This document shows positions 19,045 through 30,331 of a DNA stretch of 64,000 bases, piece by piece. A program made the position numbers and the translations under genes. The notes beneath the pieces were generated by a model, which ran no database searches, was not told the DNA's origin, and was given only the letters and a program-made list of their open reading frames with translations. Source of the DNA: Ensifer adhaerens. Its GTDB lineage: Bacteria > Pseudomonadota > Alphaproteobacteria > Rhizobiales > Rhizobiaceae. The stretch spans positions 3,998,001-4,062,000 of the forward strand of contig NZ_CP015880.1 of assembly GCF_000697965.2 (NCBI RefSeq), in the 5' to 3' direction. Each line of letters begins with the position of its first letter. Position 1 is the stretch's first letter.

Positions 19045-20464
19045 GTTTCTAACTATGAACGTCGATATGTTGGAGGAGGTCAGGAAGTGTCTGTGGGCGG
19101 ACCTCAAGGATAATTACGAAAAGTTCAAACTGGGAAAGGCGCTAATGTCGGACCCTACCGTTCCTGAAATTTCCGACGTCGAAGAAGCCTTGATATCCGT
19201 TACCCGCGAACGGTTGCGAAAAGGGGTGGGATGTGCGGTGCTGGGCCTGACGCGCCAGCAAGGTTGGGTTCTAGCTTTAAAAATCCTGAGACACAGGGCG
19301 TCCAATGGTGCGCCCCTAAACGAGAATCTCTTTTGTTTTGCGCGGTCCATGGTCAGCCACGCCGACGCGCAACCCTACTTTGAGGCAACAACGAAATCAC
19401 TGAACGCGGCGTTTCACATCATTCTTATCGACGTTGGTGCGAACAGTCAGCCGGTCGAGGACATACCCTTTGATTGCTTCAAGGGAAAGACGAAGAAGGG
19501 AAAAATAACAATTCGGAGCCTGCGACTTGTTAAGAACCGGGGCGCGACCCAAAACAGCAGAAATATTCAAGGCAAGATCGCGTCCACGATAGAAGAGACC
19601 GAACTCGTTCTGCCGACGAAAGATCATCCTGACCGACCGTCCGGAATCAGAGTTATAGACATCTACAAGGAACTCACGGCTTCTATGAGAAGCGAATCCG
19701 GTCCTACGCGCGACAGGCTCTGGGTTTGGCGGGTGGCTTGGGAAACAAAAGTTAAGACCAGTCTTGCCTCGGTCGGTATGGAGCGTTGGCAGGATTTCCT
19801 GGCGAGAAACGCCGATAATCCGTTGATTGGCATGCTTGCCCTGACACGACAGATTCTTCGTACAAGTGTTGCAAATACCCGCGGCGAGCGTGGTGAGATT
19901 GACTGGGTCATCCAACAGGCAATGATGGGTCATTCGACTGCTGGAACAACGTTCGAATATCTAAGCGAGAAGGCGGTGCGAGCGTATCTGAACGCTCGAA
20001 TCAGGGACTTTCTGAATGCTTGGGAGGCAGTTGGCGTTATTGATATCGAGCATGCCGCAAGAGTGCTGGATATAGCCCCTGAGGAGCTATCCAAACGGGC
20101 GCTATTCGGGCTCGAAAACGGGTTGGAGTTCGCCACGGGGCGGCCCGAAGATGAAACTTCCATGCAGGAGGACGCCGATAAAAAAGAACCAAACTTGGTG
20201 TCTGGTGCTAAGACGTTTTCGATCAGCGACAAGGCGATGAGATGTCTCGAACTTGCGCGCAGAGCTCTCCGCGACCAATTCGAGTGGATGCTCCACACAA
20301 ATCCGAAACGACTGTTGCGCATGTGGGTGCCATGGCTAGCCATATGCGAGGGGTATTGCCGCGTCCTACAGAGAAGTGGCCATCGAGTCAGGTTCAAAAA
20401 CGTTTGCAGCGAAATCGATGTTAAGCTCCAATCGGGTCAGATGAGGTTGCCGCTCATATGGTAA
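19045..20464 (+). pseudogene. Large tyrosine recombinase 1 (GInt-type), 3' part
   Basis: Continues the 17140 gene in frame (AFLTMNVDMLEEVRKCLW) and encodes residues about 194-666. The catalytic C-terminus is visible as LRTSVANTRGERGEIDWVIQ, then MMGHSTAGTTFEYLSEKAV, carrying the second Arg, the His of GHS and the nucleophile Tyr. The region expected to hold the first catalytic Arg reads LIDVGANSQPVEDI and has no Arg, so the active site is atypical. About 170 further residues follow the Tyr. The stop overlaps the next recombinase start by 7 bases (ATATGGTAA). Confidence 0.75.
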
Positions 20465-20934
20465 CCAGACCAAAGCCCCGGACCGAGCCACAACGGTCGC
20501 TTCATGACGAGATGATTGGAAAGCTTTTCAAACCGGTTTGGCTTGAGAGCGGCTCTCTCTTGGAGAACTGTTGGACTGTCAGACTTCATGGCGAGGTAAT
20601 GTCGTTTGATTTCGACAAAGCGATTACGCCATGGCCCAATGCAAAGTCACTTCTCCATGCCGATTTCGAAGCAGACTTGATAACCGCGAAACTGCTAATT
20701 TATTACTCCCTAAAACCAAAACCCTTGGGCTGGAACGCGGCGGTCCTGTCATTACAACAGACGCTTCGAGCGTACGTCTATCTGGTTCGTTGGCGAGCAG
20801 AAAATGGATTGACGTCTAACAGCTTACTCACCCCGGAATGGTTTGACGTATTCGATCGCGGTCTTAAAAAAGACGGACGGGACGGCCTGCTACCGTTCGC
20901 TTCAAGAGCGGTCAGCGTGTTCGAAGCCTATGAC
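20458..20934 (+). pseudogene. Tyrosine recombinase 2 (GInt-type), 5' part, split by IS21 copy 1
   Basis: Second gene of the recombinase operon; its ATG overlaps the stop of recombinase 1. It encodes 159 residues (MVTRPKPRTEPQRSLHDEMI to FASRAVSVFEAYD) before IS21 copy 1. Joining at the ATGAC duplication continues AYD-SGELEFKLNARH in the same frame at 23163. The N-terminal segment resembles the helical core-binding part of integrases only weakly. Identity rests on the downstream segment. Confidence 0.65.
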
Positions 20935-21009
20935 TGTCAGGCGACATGTAAAACTGGTCCGGTAGCGACACCTAAAACTGGTCCCCCTTTCAGACCTTAG
21001 GAGGGACTA

Positions 21010-22308
21010 ATGGACGTTGAGACAGGTACGAAGATCTCCGCGAGATTGGCGCGGAGAGAAGCGATGCTCGAACCGGACGAGGTGACTGCGATGCTGCGGC
21101 TCAAGAAGCTGGGGTGGGGCACGCGGCGGATCGCGGCGGAGCTGGGATGCTCGCGCACGACGGTACAGCGATACATCGAGACGGGTGGCTGGCGCGGGTA
21201 TCGGCGAGCCCGCCGGGAAACGCAGCTCTCGAAGCATGAAGCGTGGGTCCGTGAGCGGTTCTTTCGCCATGGCGGCAATGCTGATGTCGTGCGGCAGGAT
21301 CTGGCTCGAGAACTCGGCATTGAGGTCAGTCTGCGCACGGTTGAGCGAGCGGTCGCGGGGTATCGGCAGCAGTTGGCGGCATCGGCTTTAGCGACGATGC
21401 GCTTCGAGACACCGCCAGGCCATCAGATACAGATCGATTTTGGCGAGAAGCGAATGGAGATCGGAGGCGAGAAAGTCCGCGTCTACATCTTCGTGGCAAC
21501 GCTTGGCTATTCGCGTCGCACATACGCGACGGCGTTTCTCCACGACCGTCAGTCTGCCTGGTTCGATGGGATGGAGGCAGCCTTCAGGCATTTTGGCGGT
21601 GTCACAAGCGAGGTCCTTCTCGATAATGCTGCGGCATTGGTAACACGGCACGACGCGGTGACCCGCGAGGTCGTGTTCAACGATCGGCTGCATGCCTTCT
21701 CCCGCTATTGGGACTTCCGTCCTCGCGCATGTGCACCATACCGGGCTCGTACCAAAGGCAAGGACGAGCGAGGCGTCGGGTATGTGAAGCACAACGCACT
21801 TGCCGGACACAGCTTTGACAGCATGGAAGGCCTTCACCTGCACCTTGCGTGGTGGATGCGCACGGTTGCCGATCTTCGATGCCATGGCACGACAGGCGAA
21901 CCACCACTTGAGCGCTTTGTCCGCGACGAAGCTATGACGCTACACCCACTAAATGGCAGGCCGCCATTTCGTCAGATCCGAGAACTGCTGCGCAAGGTCC
22001 ACGCCGATTGCGCCGTTGAGGTCGACACCAACGCCTACTCAGTCCCGTGGCGGCTCATCGGCGAGATTGTCGAGGTGACGATCAGCGGTGGCCAGGTCCG
22101 CGTATTCCATGCTGGTCAGCTTGTCGCGAGCCACGCCGAGTCACACGGGCGTCATCGTCGCCTGACGGATCCCGCCCATTTTGTCGGCGTCAGCGGCTTC
22201 GGCATGCCTGTCAAGCAAGCCGCGCAGGCCGATCCGCCCGCTCCCAAGCTGCCCGAACTTCTTCGCCCACTGTCGGAATATGAGCGGTTGATCGGAGGGC
22301 AATGGTGA
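21010..22308 (+). CDS. istA: IS21 transposase IstA (copy 1)
   Basis: 432 aa. The N-terminal HTH is TRRIAAELGCSRTTVQRYIE. The rve catalytic core has Asp in QIDFGEKR, Asp in EVLLDNAAAL and Glu in GKDERGVGYVKHNAL. A C-terminal Mu-transposase-like domain follows. The stop overlaps the istB start (ATGGTGATG). Confidence 0.95.
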   Translation: MDVETGTKISARLARREAMLEPDEVTAMLRLKKLGWGTRRIAAELGCSRTTVQRYIETGGWRGYRRARRETQLSKHEAWVRERFFRHGGNADVVRQDLARELGIEVSLRTVERAVAGYRQQLAASALATMRFETPPGHQIQIDFGEKRMEIGGEKVRVYIFVATLGYSRRTYATAFLHDRQSAWFDGMEAAFRHFGGVTSEVLLDNAAALVTRHDAVTREVVFNDRLHAFSRYWDFRPRACAPYRARTKGKDERGVGYVKHNALAGHSFDSMEGLHLHLAWWMRTVADLRCHGTTGEPPLERFVRDEAMTLHPLNGRPPFRQIRELLRKVHADCAVEVDTNAYSVPWRLIGEIVEVTISGGQVRVFHAGQLVASHAESHGRHRRLTDPAHFVGVSGFGMPVKQAAQADPPAPKLPELLRPLSEYERLIGGQW

Positions 22309-23096
22309 TGGCAGTTGATCACGACACGCTGATCGGCTGGCTGAGCCGGCTGAAGCTCACCGCCATCCGCGACCAGCTCGACAACCTTCTTGACGAAGCC
22401 TCGCGCGCGGATCTCACCATTCGCGAGACGCTCGCATTCCTGTGCGAACGCGAGATTGCAAGGAAGGACGAGAGACGCATCATCATGGCGATGAAGATCG
22501 CGCATTTCCCGCATGCACGAGATCTCGAGGGATTTGATTTCGAGGCGCAGCCCAGTGTCGATCCGCAACAGATACGAGAACTCGCCACCGCCCGTTGGGT
22601 GGCAAATGGTGATGCCTTGCTGCTGCTCGGTCCACCTGGCGTTGGGAAGTCCCATCTCGCGATTGCGCTTGGAAGAGAGGTCATCCGTCAAAACTACACG
22701 GTGTTGTTCACAACGGCGCAGGCATTGGTCGCAACGCTCGTGAGAGCACATGGCGAAGGACGCCTGGAAGAACGACTTGGGTTTCTCGCCAAGCCCAAGC
22801 TGCTCATCATCGACGAGCTTGGCTATCTTCCACTCGAGCCCAATGCAGCCCACTTATTTTTCCAGCTCGTATCGAGGCGCTACGAGCGGGGTGCAATGCT
22901 CGTCACCTCCAACCGCAGTGTCGGAGAATGGGGAACAGTGTTCGGCGACCCCGTCGTGGCAACTGCTATCCTTGATCGGTTGCTGCATCACAGCCACGTC
23001 ATCACAATCCGTGGCGACAGCTACAGGCTACGAGAAAAGCGCCGTAGCGGGCTTCTACAGAAGTCCACGACGGCAGCCGGTATGGAGAGTAACTAA
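22302..23096 (+). CDS. istB: IS21 helper ATPase IstB (copy 1)
   Basis: 264-aa AAA+ ATPase that controls target choice by IstA. Walker A is GPPGVGKSHLA (about 109-119) and Walker B is LLIIDELGYLPL. ATG codons at 22302 and 22308 are both possible starts. Confidence 0.95.
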   Translation: MVMAVDHDTLIGWLSRLKLTAIRDQLDNLLDEASRADLTIRETLAFLCEREIARKDERRIIMAMKIAHFPHARDLEGFDFEAQPSVDPQQIRELATARWVANGDALLLLGPPGVGKSHLAIALGREVIRQNYTVLFTTAQALVATLVRAHGEGRLEERLGFLAKPKLLIIDELGYLPLEPNAAHLFFQLVSRRYERGAMLVTSNRSVGEWGTVFGDPVVATAILDRLLHHSHVITIRGDSYRLREKRRSGLLQKSTTAAGMESN

Positions 23097-23162
23097 ACAC
23101 CCTTGGCGGACCAGATTTGCGTGTCGCCTAAGGACCAGTTCACGATGACGCTTGATAATGAC

Positions 23163-23982
23163 AGCGGAGAACTTGAATTCAAGCTTAACGCTCGGCACGC
23201 GATAGCAGCTCCCCCGTTCGCTCGCCTGCTAGGGCTCGATGACTATCGCACGTTTCCGAAACAGTCCAAGCAAGTTATCGATCGATTGCTGGGTGAGAGG
23301 AAGCTTCATGTCTCCAGAGTTCCGGTTCGCCAAGGCCGCACATTCAAGAACCTAGTCGCAGAAGGGCAATCGTGGCCTCTTGGGGAAGATGAAAATTCCG
23401 AGCAGGAGAACGAAGCGTCGGAAATTGGTGGCAAACTAACCAGAGAGGCCGCTCGTCAATATTACAAAGTCTGGTTGGACTTATGGAGGCTTCGCGACAA
23501 GCTTCCGCATGACGCAATCGGATATCGCGCGTTCAACAACAAGAGGGCTCTCGCACATTTCATATCTAAAGCGGGGTTCCCTCTGCCGAGGCCGACAGAG
23601 GATGCTCCTGCCCGTCAAACGAGTTGCCTCATAAATTCAGCCCTGACGCTCGCTCTTGATCCGGTGTCGGAAGAATTTATCAATGTCGTGGAGGGCCTCG
23701 CGGAGCCAAATGCTGCCTTGGATCAAAAGGTCGTAAGGAAATTGAACCTTCGGCTTGTCGAGCTCGGCTTTCCGAAATTGAAGCCTGTCTACTACGAACA
23801 TAAGGCGGGTGACCACGAAGGCACTTTGGCCATCCACGACTTCGTATTCAAAGTTCTTCCCGCCTCTGCTAGGATAATAATGGCGGCCTACTCGGCCCGA
23901 CGGGACGAGGAAATCAAGAAAACCAAAACTGATTGCATCGAAGTCGATAGCCACGGTGATCACTGGCTCCATTGTTTAATCT
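23163..23982 (+). pseudogene. Tyrosine recombinase 2 (GInt-type), middle part, truncated by IS21 copy 2
   Basis: Continues recombinase 2 in frame for 273 residues (SGELEFKLNARHAIAAPPFA to HWLHCLI). The first catalytic Arg motif of tyrosine recombinases is visible: ARIIMAAYSARRDEEIKKTK at about residue 406 of the rebuilt protein. The His-x-x-Arg and Tyr motifs that should follow are missing. Sequence beyond IS21 copy 2 does not continue the gene, so the 3' third has been lost. The product cannot be an active recombinase. Confidence 0.72.
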
Positions 23983-24094
23983 GTTGGTTTCCGCGCGGAA
24001 CTGAGCCGGTTAGGCGCATAATTTCCATTGAGAATTGAGCCATGTGAACCTTCCCCTCAACGCGGTGAGCGACGGGGGCAACGGAGTGATCCAC

Positions 24095-25627
24095 ATGGGA
24101 CTTTTAAACATCATCCGTCGGATGGCACTGCGCGAGAAGCTGTCGGTTCGCGAGATCAGCCGACGAACCGGATTGTCGCGCAACACGATCGCGAAGTACT
24201 TGAGCGCTGGCACGATCGAACCGAAGTTCGCGATACCAGAGCGACCAAGCAAGCTCGATCCTTTTGCCGATAAACTGGCCGGCTGGCTGAAGACCGAGGC
24301 CGGGAAGTCGCGCAAGCAGCGTCGAACGTTGAAGCAGGTTCACGCCGATCTGGTGGCTCTTGGCTTTGCCGGTTCTTATGGCCGGGTGGCCGCTTTCGCC
24401 CGTGATTGGCGGGCTGATCGGCAGCGTGAGCAGCAGACGACGGGCCGCGGCATATTCGTTCCGCTGTCTTTCCGCCCAGGTGAGGCATTCCAGTTCGATT
24501 GGAGCGAGGACTATGCCGTCATAGGCGGAGAGCGCGTGAAGCTTCAGGTCGCGCACATCAAGCTGTCGCACAGTCGGGCTTTTCTGGTCAGAGCCTACCT
24601 GCTGCAAACGCACGAGATGCTCTTTGACGCCCATTGGCACGGCTTCCGTGTGTTCGGCGGCGTACCTTGTCGCGGCATCTACGATAACATGAAGACAGCA
24701 GTCGATCGCGTCGGCCGCGGCAAGGAGCGACAGGTCAATATCCGCTTCCTCGCGATGACGAACCACTACGTCTTTGCGCCTGAGTTTTGCAATCCCGCCG
24801 CAGGATGGGAGAAGGGCCAGGTCGAGAAGAATGTTCAGGATGCCCGACCGCGGCTGTGGCAGCAGATGCCGGACTTTCCGGATTTGCTGGCGTTGAATAC
24901 CTGGTTGGAACAGCATTGCCAGGACCTGTGGCGGGAGACGCCGCATGGCACCTTGTCCGGTACGATCGCGGATGTTTGGGCTGATGAGCGGGCAGCATTG
25001 ATGGCATTGCCTACCGCTTTTGACGGCTTCGTCGAGCAGAGCAAGCGCGTCTCGCCGACATGCCTGATCACCTTCGAGCGTAATCGTTACAGCGTGCCTG
25101 CGTCTTTTGCGAACCGGCCCGTCAGCCTGCGGATTTATCCCGAGCGACTGGTCGTTGCAGCCGAGGGCAATATCCTCTGCGAACATCCGCGGATCATAGA
25201 ACGCAGTCACGACAAGCCACCACGAACGATTTACGACTGGCGGCATTACCTTGCCGTCATCCAGCGCAAGCCCGGTGCCCTGCGCAATGGCGCACCCTTC
25301 CTGGAATTGCCACTGGCCTTTCGGCAACTGCAGGACCAGATGCTTCGCCGCCCCGGTGGTGATCGTGAGATGGCCGATATCCTTGCCCTTGTCCTTCATC
25401 ACGATGAGCAGGTCGTCGTCAGGGCTGTGGAACTGGCCTTGGATGCGGGCGTGGCGACCAAGACGCATGTGCTGAACCTGCTGCATCGACTGATCGACGG
25501 CAAGACGACCGACGGTCCCGATATCGATACGCCACAGGCGCTGACCTTGCTGCGCGAGCCTAAGGCCAACGTCGAACGCTATGACGGTCTGCGTGTCCGG
25601 ATCGTGGGAGGTCGTCATGCGTCATGA
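24095..25627 (+). CDS. istA: IS21 transposase IstA (copy 2)
   Basis: 510 aa from the ATG at 24095, which has GGAG eight bases upstream. HTH is [19 protein letters not shown]. Catalytic residues are Asp in [10 protein letters not shown], Asp in [11 protein letters not shown] and Glu in [11 protein letters not shown]. It belongs to a different IS21 subgroup from copy 1, by sequence and end boxes. Confidence 0.95.
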   Translation: MGLLNIIRRMALREKLSVREISRRTGLSRNTIAKYLSAGTIEPKFAIPERPSKLDPFADKLAGWLKTEAGKSRKQRRTLKQVHADLVALGFAGSYGRVAAFARDWRADRQREQQTTGRGIFVPLSFRPGEAFQFDWSEDYAVIGGERVKLQVAHIKLSHSRAFLVRAYLLQTHEMLFDAHWHGFRVFGGVPCRGIYDNMKTAVDRVGRGKERQVNIRFLAMTNHYVFAPEFCNPAAGWEKGQVEKNVQDARPRLWQQMPDFPDLLALNTWLEQHCQDLWRETPHGTLSGTIADVWADERAALMALPTAFDGFVEQSKRVSPTCLITFERNRYSVPASFANRPVSLRIYPERLVVAAEGNILCEHPRIIERSHDKPPRTIYDWRHYLAVIQRKPGALRNGAPFLELPLAFRQLQDQMLRRPGGDREMADILALVLHHDEQVVVRAVELALDAGVATKTHVLNLLHRLIDGKTTDGPDIDTPQALTLLREPKANVERYDGLRVRIVGGRHAS

Positions 25628-26411
25628 TCCTGCCAGCGCCGCCGTCGTCATCATGCTGCGTAGCCTGAAGATGTATGGCATGGCCCAGGCGGTCACGGAC
25701 CTGATCGAGCAAGGAGCGCCAGCGTTCGATGCGGCCGTACCCATCCTGTCCCAGTTGCTGAAAGCCGAGATGGCCGAGCGCGAGGTTCGCTCCATCGCCT
25801 ACCACATGAAGGCTGCCCGCTTCCCGGCCTACAAGGACCTCTCCGGCTTCAACTTCGCCGCCAGCGAGATCAACGAAGCGACCGTGCGCCAACTGCACCG
25901 ATGCGAGTTCATGGACGGCGCGCAGAATATCGTGCTCGTCGGCGGGCCGGGCACAGGAAAAACACATGTCGCGACAGCTCTCGGCATTCAGGCGATCGAG
26001 CATCATCGCCGCAAGGTCCGCTTCTTCTCGACCATCGAATTGGTCAACGCGCTCGAGCAGGAAAAGGCCAAGGGCAAGGCAGGCCAGATCGCAGAGACGC
26101 TGGTTCGCCTCGATCTGCTGATCCTCGATGAGCTTGGATACCTTCCGTTCAGTGCTTCAGGCGGAGCGCTGCTCTTCCACCTGCTGAGCAAGCTTTATGA
26201 GCGCACCAGCGTCATCATCACCACCAACCTCAGCTTCAGCGAATGGGCCACCGTCTTCGGCGACGCCAAGATGACAACCGCTTTGCTCGACCGCCTGACC
26301 CACCGTTGCCATATCCTGGAAACAGGAAACGACAGCTTCCGCTTCAAGGCCAGCTCGGCCGCTGCGGCACAAAAGAGAGGAGAAAAAGCCAGCCCATTGA
26401 CCAAACTCTGA
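25617..26411 (+). CDS. istB: IS21 helper ATPase IstB (copy 2)
   Basis: 264 aa starting [24 protein letters not shown] precedes the ATG and the gene overlaps istA by 11 bases. Walker A is [11 protein letters not shown] and Walker B is [12 protein letters not shown]. The longer frame from 25581 overlaps istA and is not preferred. Confidence 0.95.
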   Translation: MRHDPASAAVVIMLRSLKMYGMAQAVTDLIEQGAPAFDAAVPILSQLLKAEMAEREVRSIAYHMKAARFPAYKDLSGFNFAASEINEATVRQLHRCEFMDGAQNIVLVGGPGTGKTHVATALGIQAIEHHRRKVRFFSTIELVNALEQEKAKGKAGQIAETLVRLDLLILDELGYLPFSASGGALLFHLLSKLYERTSVIITTNLSFSEWATVFGDAKMTTALLDRLTHRCHILETGNDSFRFKASSAAAAQKRGEKASPLTKL

Positions 26412-26640
26412 TCAGAAAACCATACTTAGAGGTGGCTCACTTCTCGGTGGAAAAACCGGCTCAGTTCCGCGTGGAAACCAACAGCCATCCGAATTCCAAG
26501 TGAAGATCGGAAACGATCCAGATTCTCATTCACCTATTCCTTGTCGTGCCTACCCATCGCAGCAGATGGGAGGAACCACGCTTTCGGACTCGCGTGCGGT
26601 CGATCCCAATTCCGTCCGCGTGTTCCAATTGACGCAGGTC

Positions 26641-26783
26641 CTATTTGGAGAGAAACGGATGGTTGGGCAGGTATCGGACCGCAAACGCCCGCCTCATTTC
26701 CATGGCTAGCGGGTCGTAAAGTAGTTGGAGCGACCGTTTAAATTCCGTTGGAGAAAGCCATCCGTCCTGTAGACGCCATCGAC
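26641..26783 (-). pseudogene. Protease-partner gene, 3' fragment, cut off by IS21 copy 3
   Basis: Minus-strand continuation of the 29425-30331 gene: after the GTCGAT duplication the frame reads RLQDGWLSPTEFKRSLQLL, then PLAMEMRRAFAVRYLPNH, ending FLSK and a stop at 26641. It supplies the last about 46 residues. The rebuilt gene (30331-29425 plus 26777-26641) is 1044 bases, exactly 348 codons. Confidence 0.75.
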
Positions 26784-26915
26784 TGCGCGGCGGCAATCAA
26801 GGTGAGATTCAGCGTCAATCAGGATGAGACTCGGCGGCGGGGGTGTGACGAAGGGAGGGCGTAGCCCGACCGGAGTTACACTCCCGCCGCGGCGCAATTT
26901 TTAGGCGTCTCATGA

Positions 26916-29374
<2,459 letters not shown>

Positions 29375-29424
29375 GAGTCTCATCCAGATTGTCGCCGCCG
29401 TCTCATCCTGATCGCCGCGCTATA

Positions 29425-30331
29425 ATCGACGGCAAAAGAGCGTATCCAGGTCATATCGATGGTGGTTTTCCAGCAGGACCCGGATTTCTCCTTTGGTTCT
29501 GGGGTTCGATCGATGTTGCACCTCGAGTGCAAATCGGGCGGAGACTTCGTCGTCGGTTACCAACGAGATCGTCTCGATCTCGGCGGCGATATCCGCGGGA
29601 ATGCTCTCCACTGCCGAACTACACGCACTGATAAACCGTACGTCTTCCGTAAAATCGATGGCCCATTCGGGCGGATCGTCACGCCAGAAAACCGTTTCCG
29701 CGGCCTCGGTCCACCGCCCGTCGATGACCAGACCCAGACTTCGAAAAGCATCGAACGCTTCTGGTGCCAGGTACGCCGGACCGCAGCCGTGCGAGGCACG
29801 GATGTTTGGCCGAAAGCGCCCCCGGGGATTAGGCTGCCCTCGAGAACCGGCAAAATGACGGTAACCGAGAAGATTGCTCTGGCCAGCGACCCATACGACT
29901 GTGGTAGCGACGTCATCCCACCGTGGCAGGACTTCAGGTATTTCCGGTTCAGCGATCGGTATTGCTCCGCCAAAGATCGTCCTTGCCTCTCCGAGTGCCG
30001 CCAACGCTTCGCAACCAACCTCGTACGCTGTGATAAAGAGGTGGTCCCACGCGACGGAAGGATCGCCGGGCAGATTGTCCGCAAGAAACTCGATGACCGG
30101 CGCAGTCCACGTAGGGGCGCTCGGTCGCTCGAGGCGACCTCCGGACGTCTCGAGCTGCGGTACGGTGGTCGATCGCCGCTTCTCATCGCCACGCTTAGGT
30201 CCACCGACCGAGATGCGGCGTCCAAGGGGTGTGAACCCAGCGTTGTCGAGCACCTCTCCCAATGAGCCGGGCGATGCCGTTCTCGACGTGGCGTTCCGAT
30301 CTTTGCGAGGTCGCTTTGCTTTTGTCATCAC
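29425..30331 (-). pseudogene. Unknown partner of the AAA+/M41 protease, 5' part, disrupted by IS21 copy 3
   Basis: 302 residues before the insertion. The N-terminal about 60 residues are basic and low-complexity (MMTKAKRPRKDRNATSR). A folded region follows: VIEFLADNLPGDPSVAWDHL, GCEALAALGEARTIFGG, RWDDVATTVVWVAGQSNLLGY, then AIDFTEDVRFISACSSAVES. No known domain was recognised, and no signal or membrane segment is seen. The ATG overlaps the protease stop by four bases, so the two were translated together and probably act together. The insertion removes only the last 46 of 347 residues, so partial function cannot be excluded. Confidence 0.7.

Larger units (their letters stand above)
20935..23157 (+). 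mobile_element. IS21-family insertion sequence, copy 1, 2223 bp
   Basis: Ends carry repeated AACTGGTCC boxes: TGTCAGGCGACATG at the left, and TATCAAGCGTCAT read inward at the right. It is flanked by the perfect 5-bp duplication ATGAC (20930-20934 and 23158-23162). It contains istA and istB with overlapping ends. Several internal copies of the ACTGGTCC box near each end are typical IS21 transposase-binding sites. Confidence 0.92.
23983..26483 (+). mobile_element. IS21-family insertion sequence, copy 2, 2501 bp
   Basis: Inverted ends share TGTTGGTTTCC and GCGGAACTGAGCCGG at both sides. Flanks are TTTAATC at the left and GCCATCC at the right. No target duplication is present, unlike the other IS copies in this island. 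The simplest reading is an adjacent deletion or recombination event after insertion. It carries complete istA and istB. Confidence 0.9.

Noticed and set aside
17140..23982. RIT (recombinase-in-trio) element
   Set aside because: RIT elements carry three smaller recombinases between inverted repeats with little cargo. Here the proteins are much larger and sit at one end of a cargo-bearing island. It is not fully excluded without a search.
24104..25618. 504-aa minus-strand frame
   Set aside because: Antisense shadow of the IstA gene of IS21 copy 2.
26484..26775. Plus-strand frames of 66-69 aa after IS21 copy 2 as the recombinase 2 remainder
   Set aside because: They show no His/Arg/Tyr recombinase motif, and the minus strand in the same place encodes the partner's C-terminus.
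29459..30265. 268-aa plus-strand frame
   Set aside because: Antisense to the protease partner. The minus-strand frame is coupled to the protease and continues correctly across the IS, whereas the plus frame does not.
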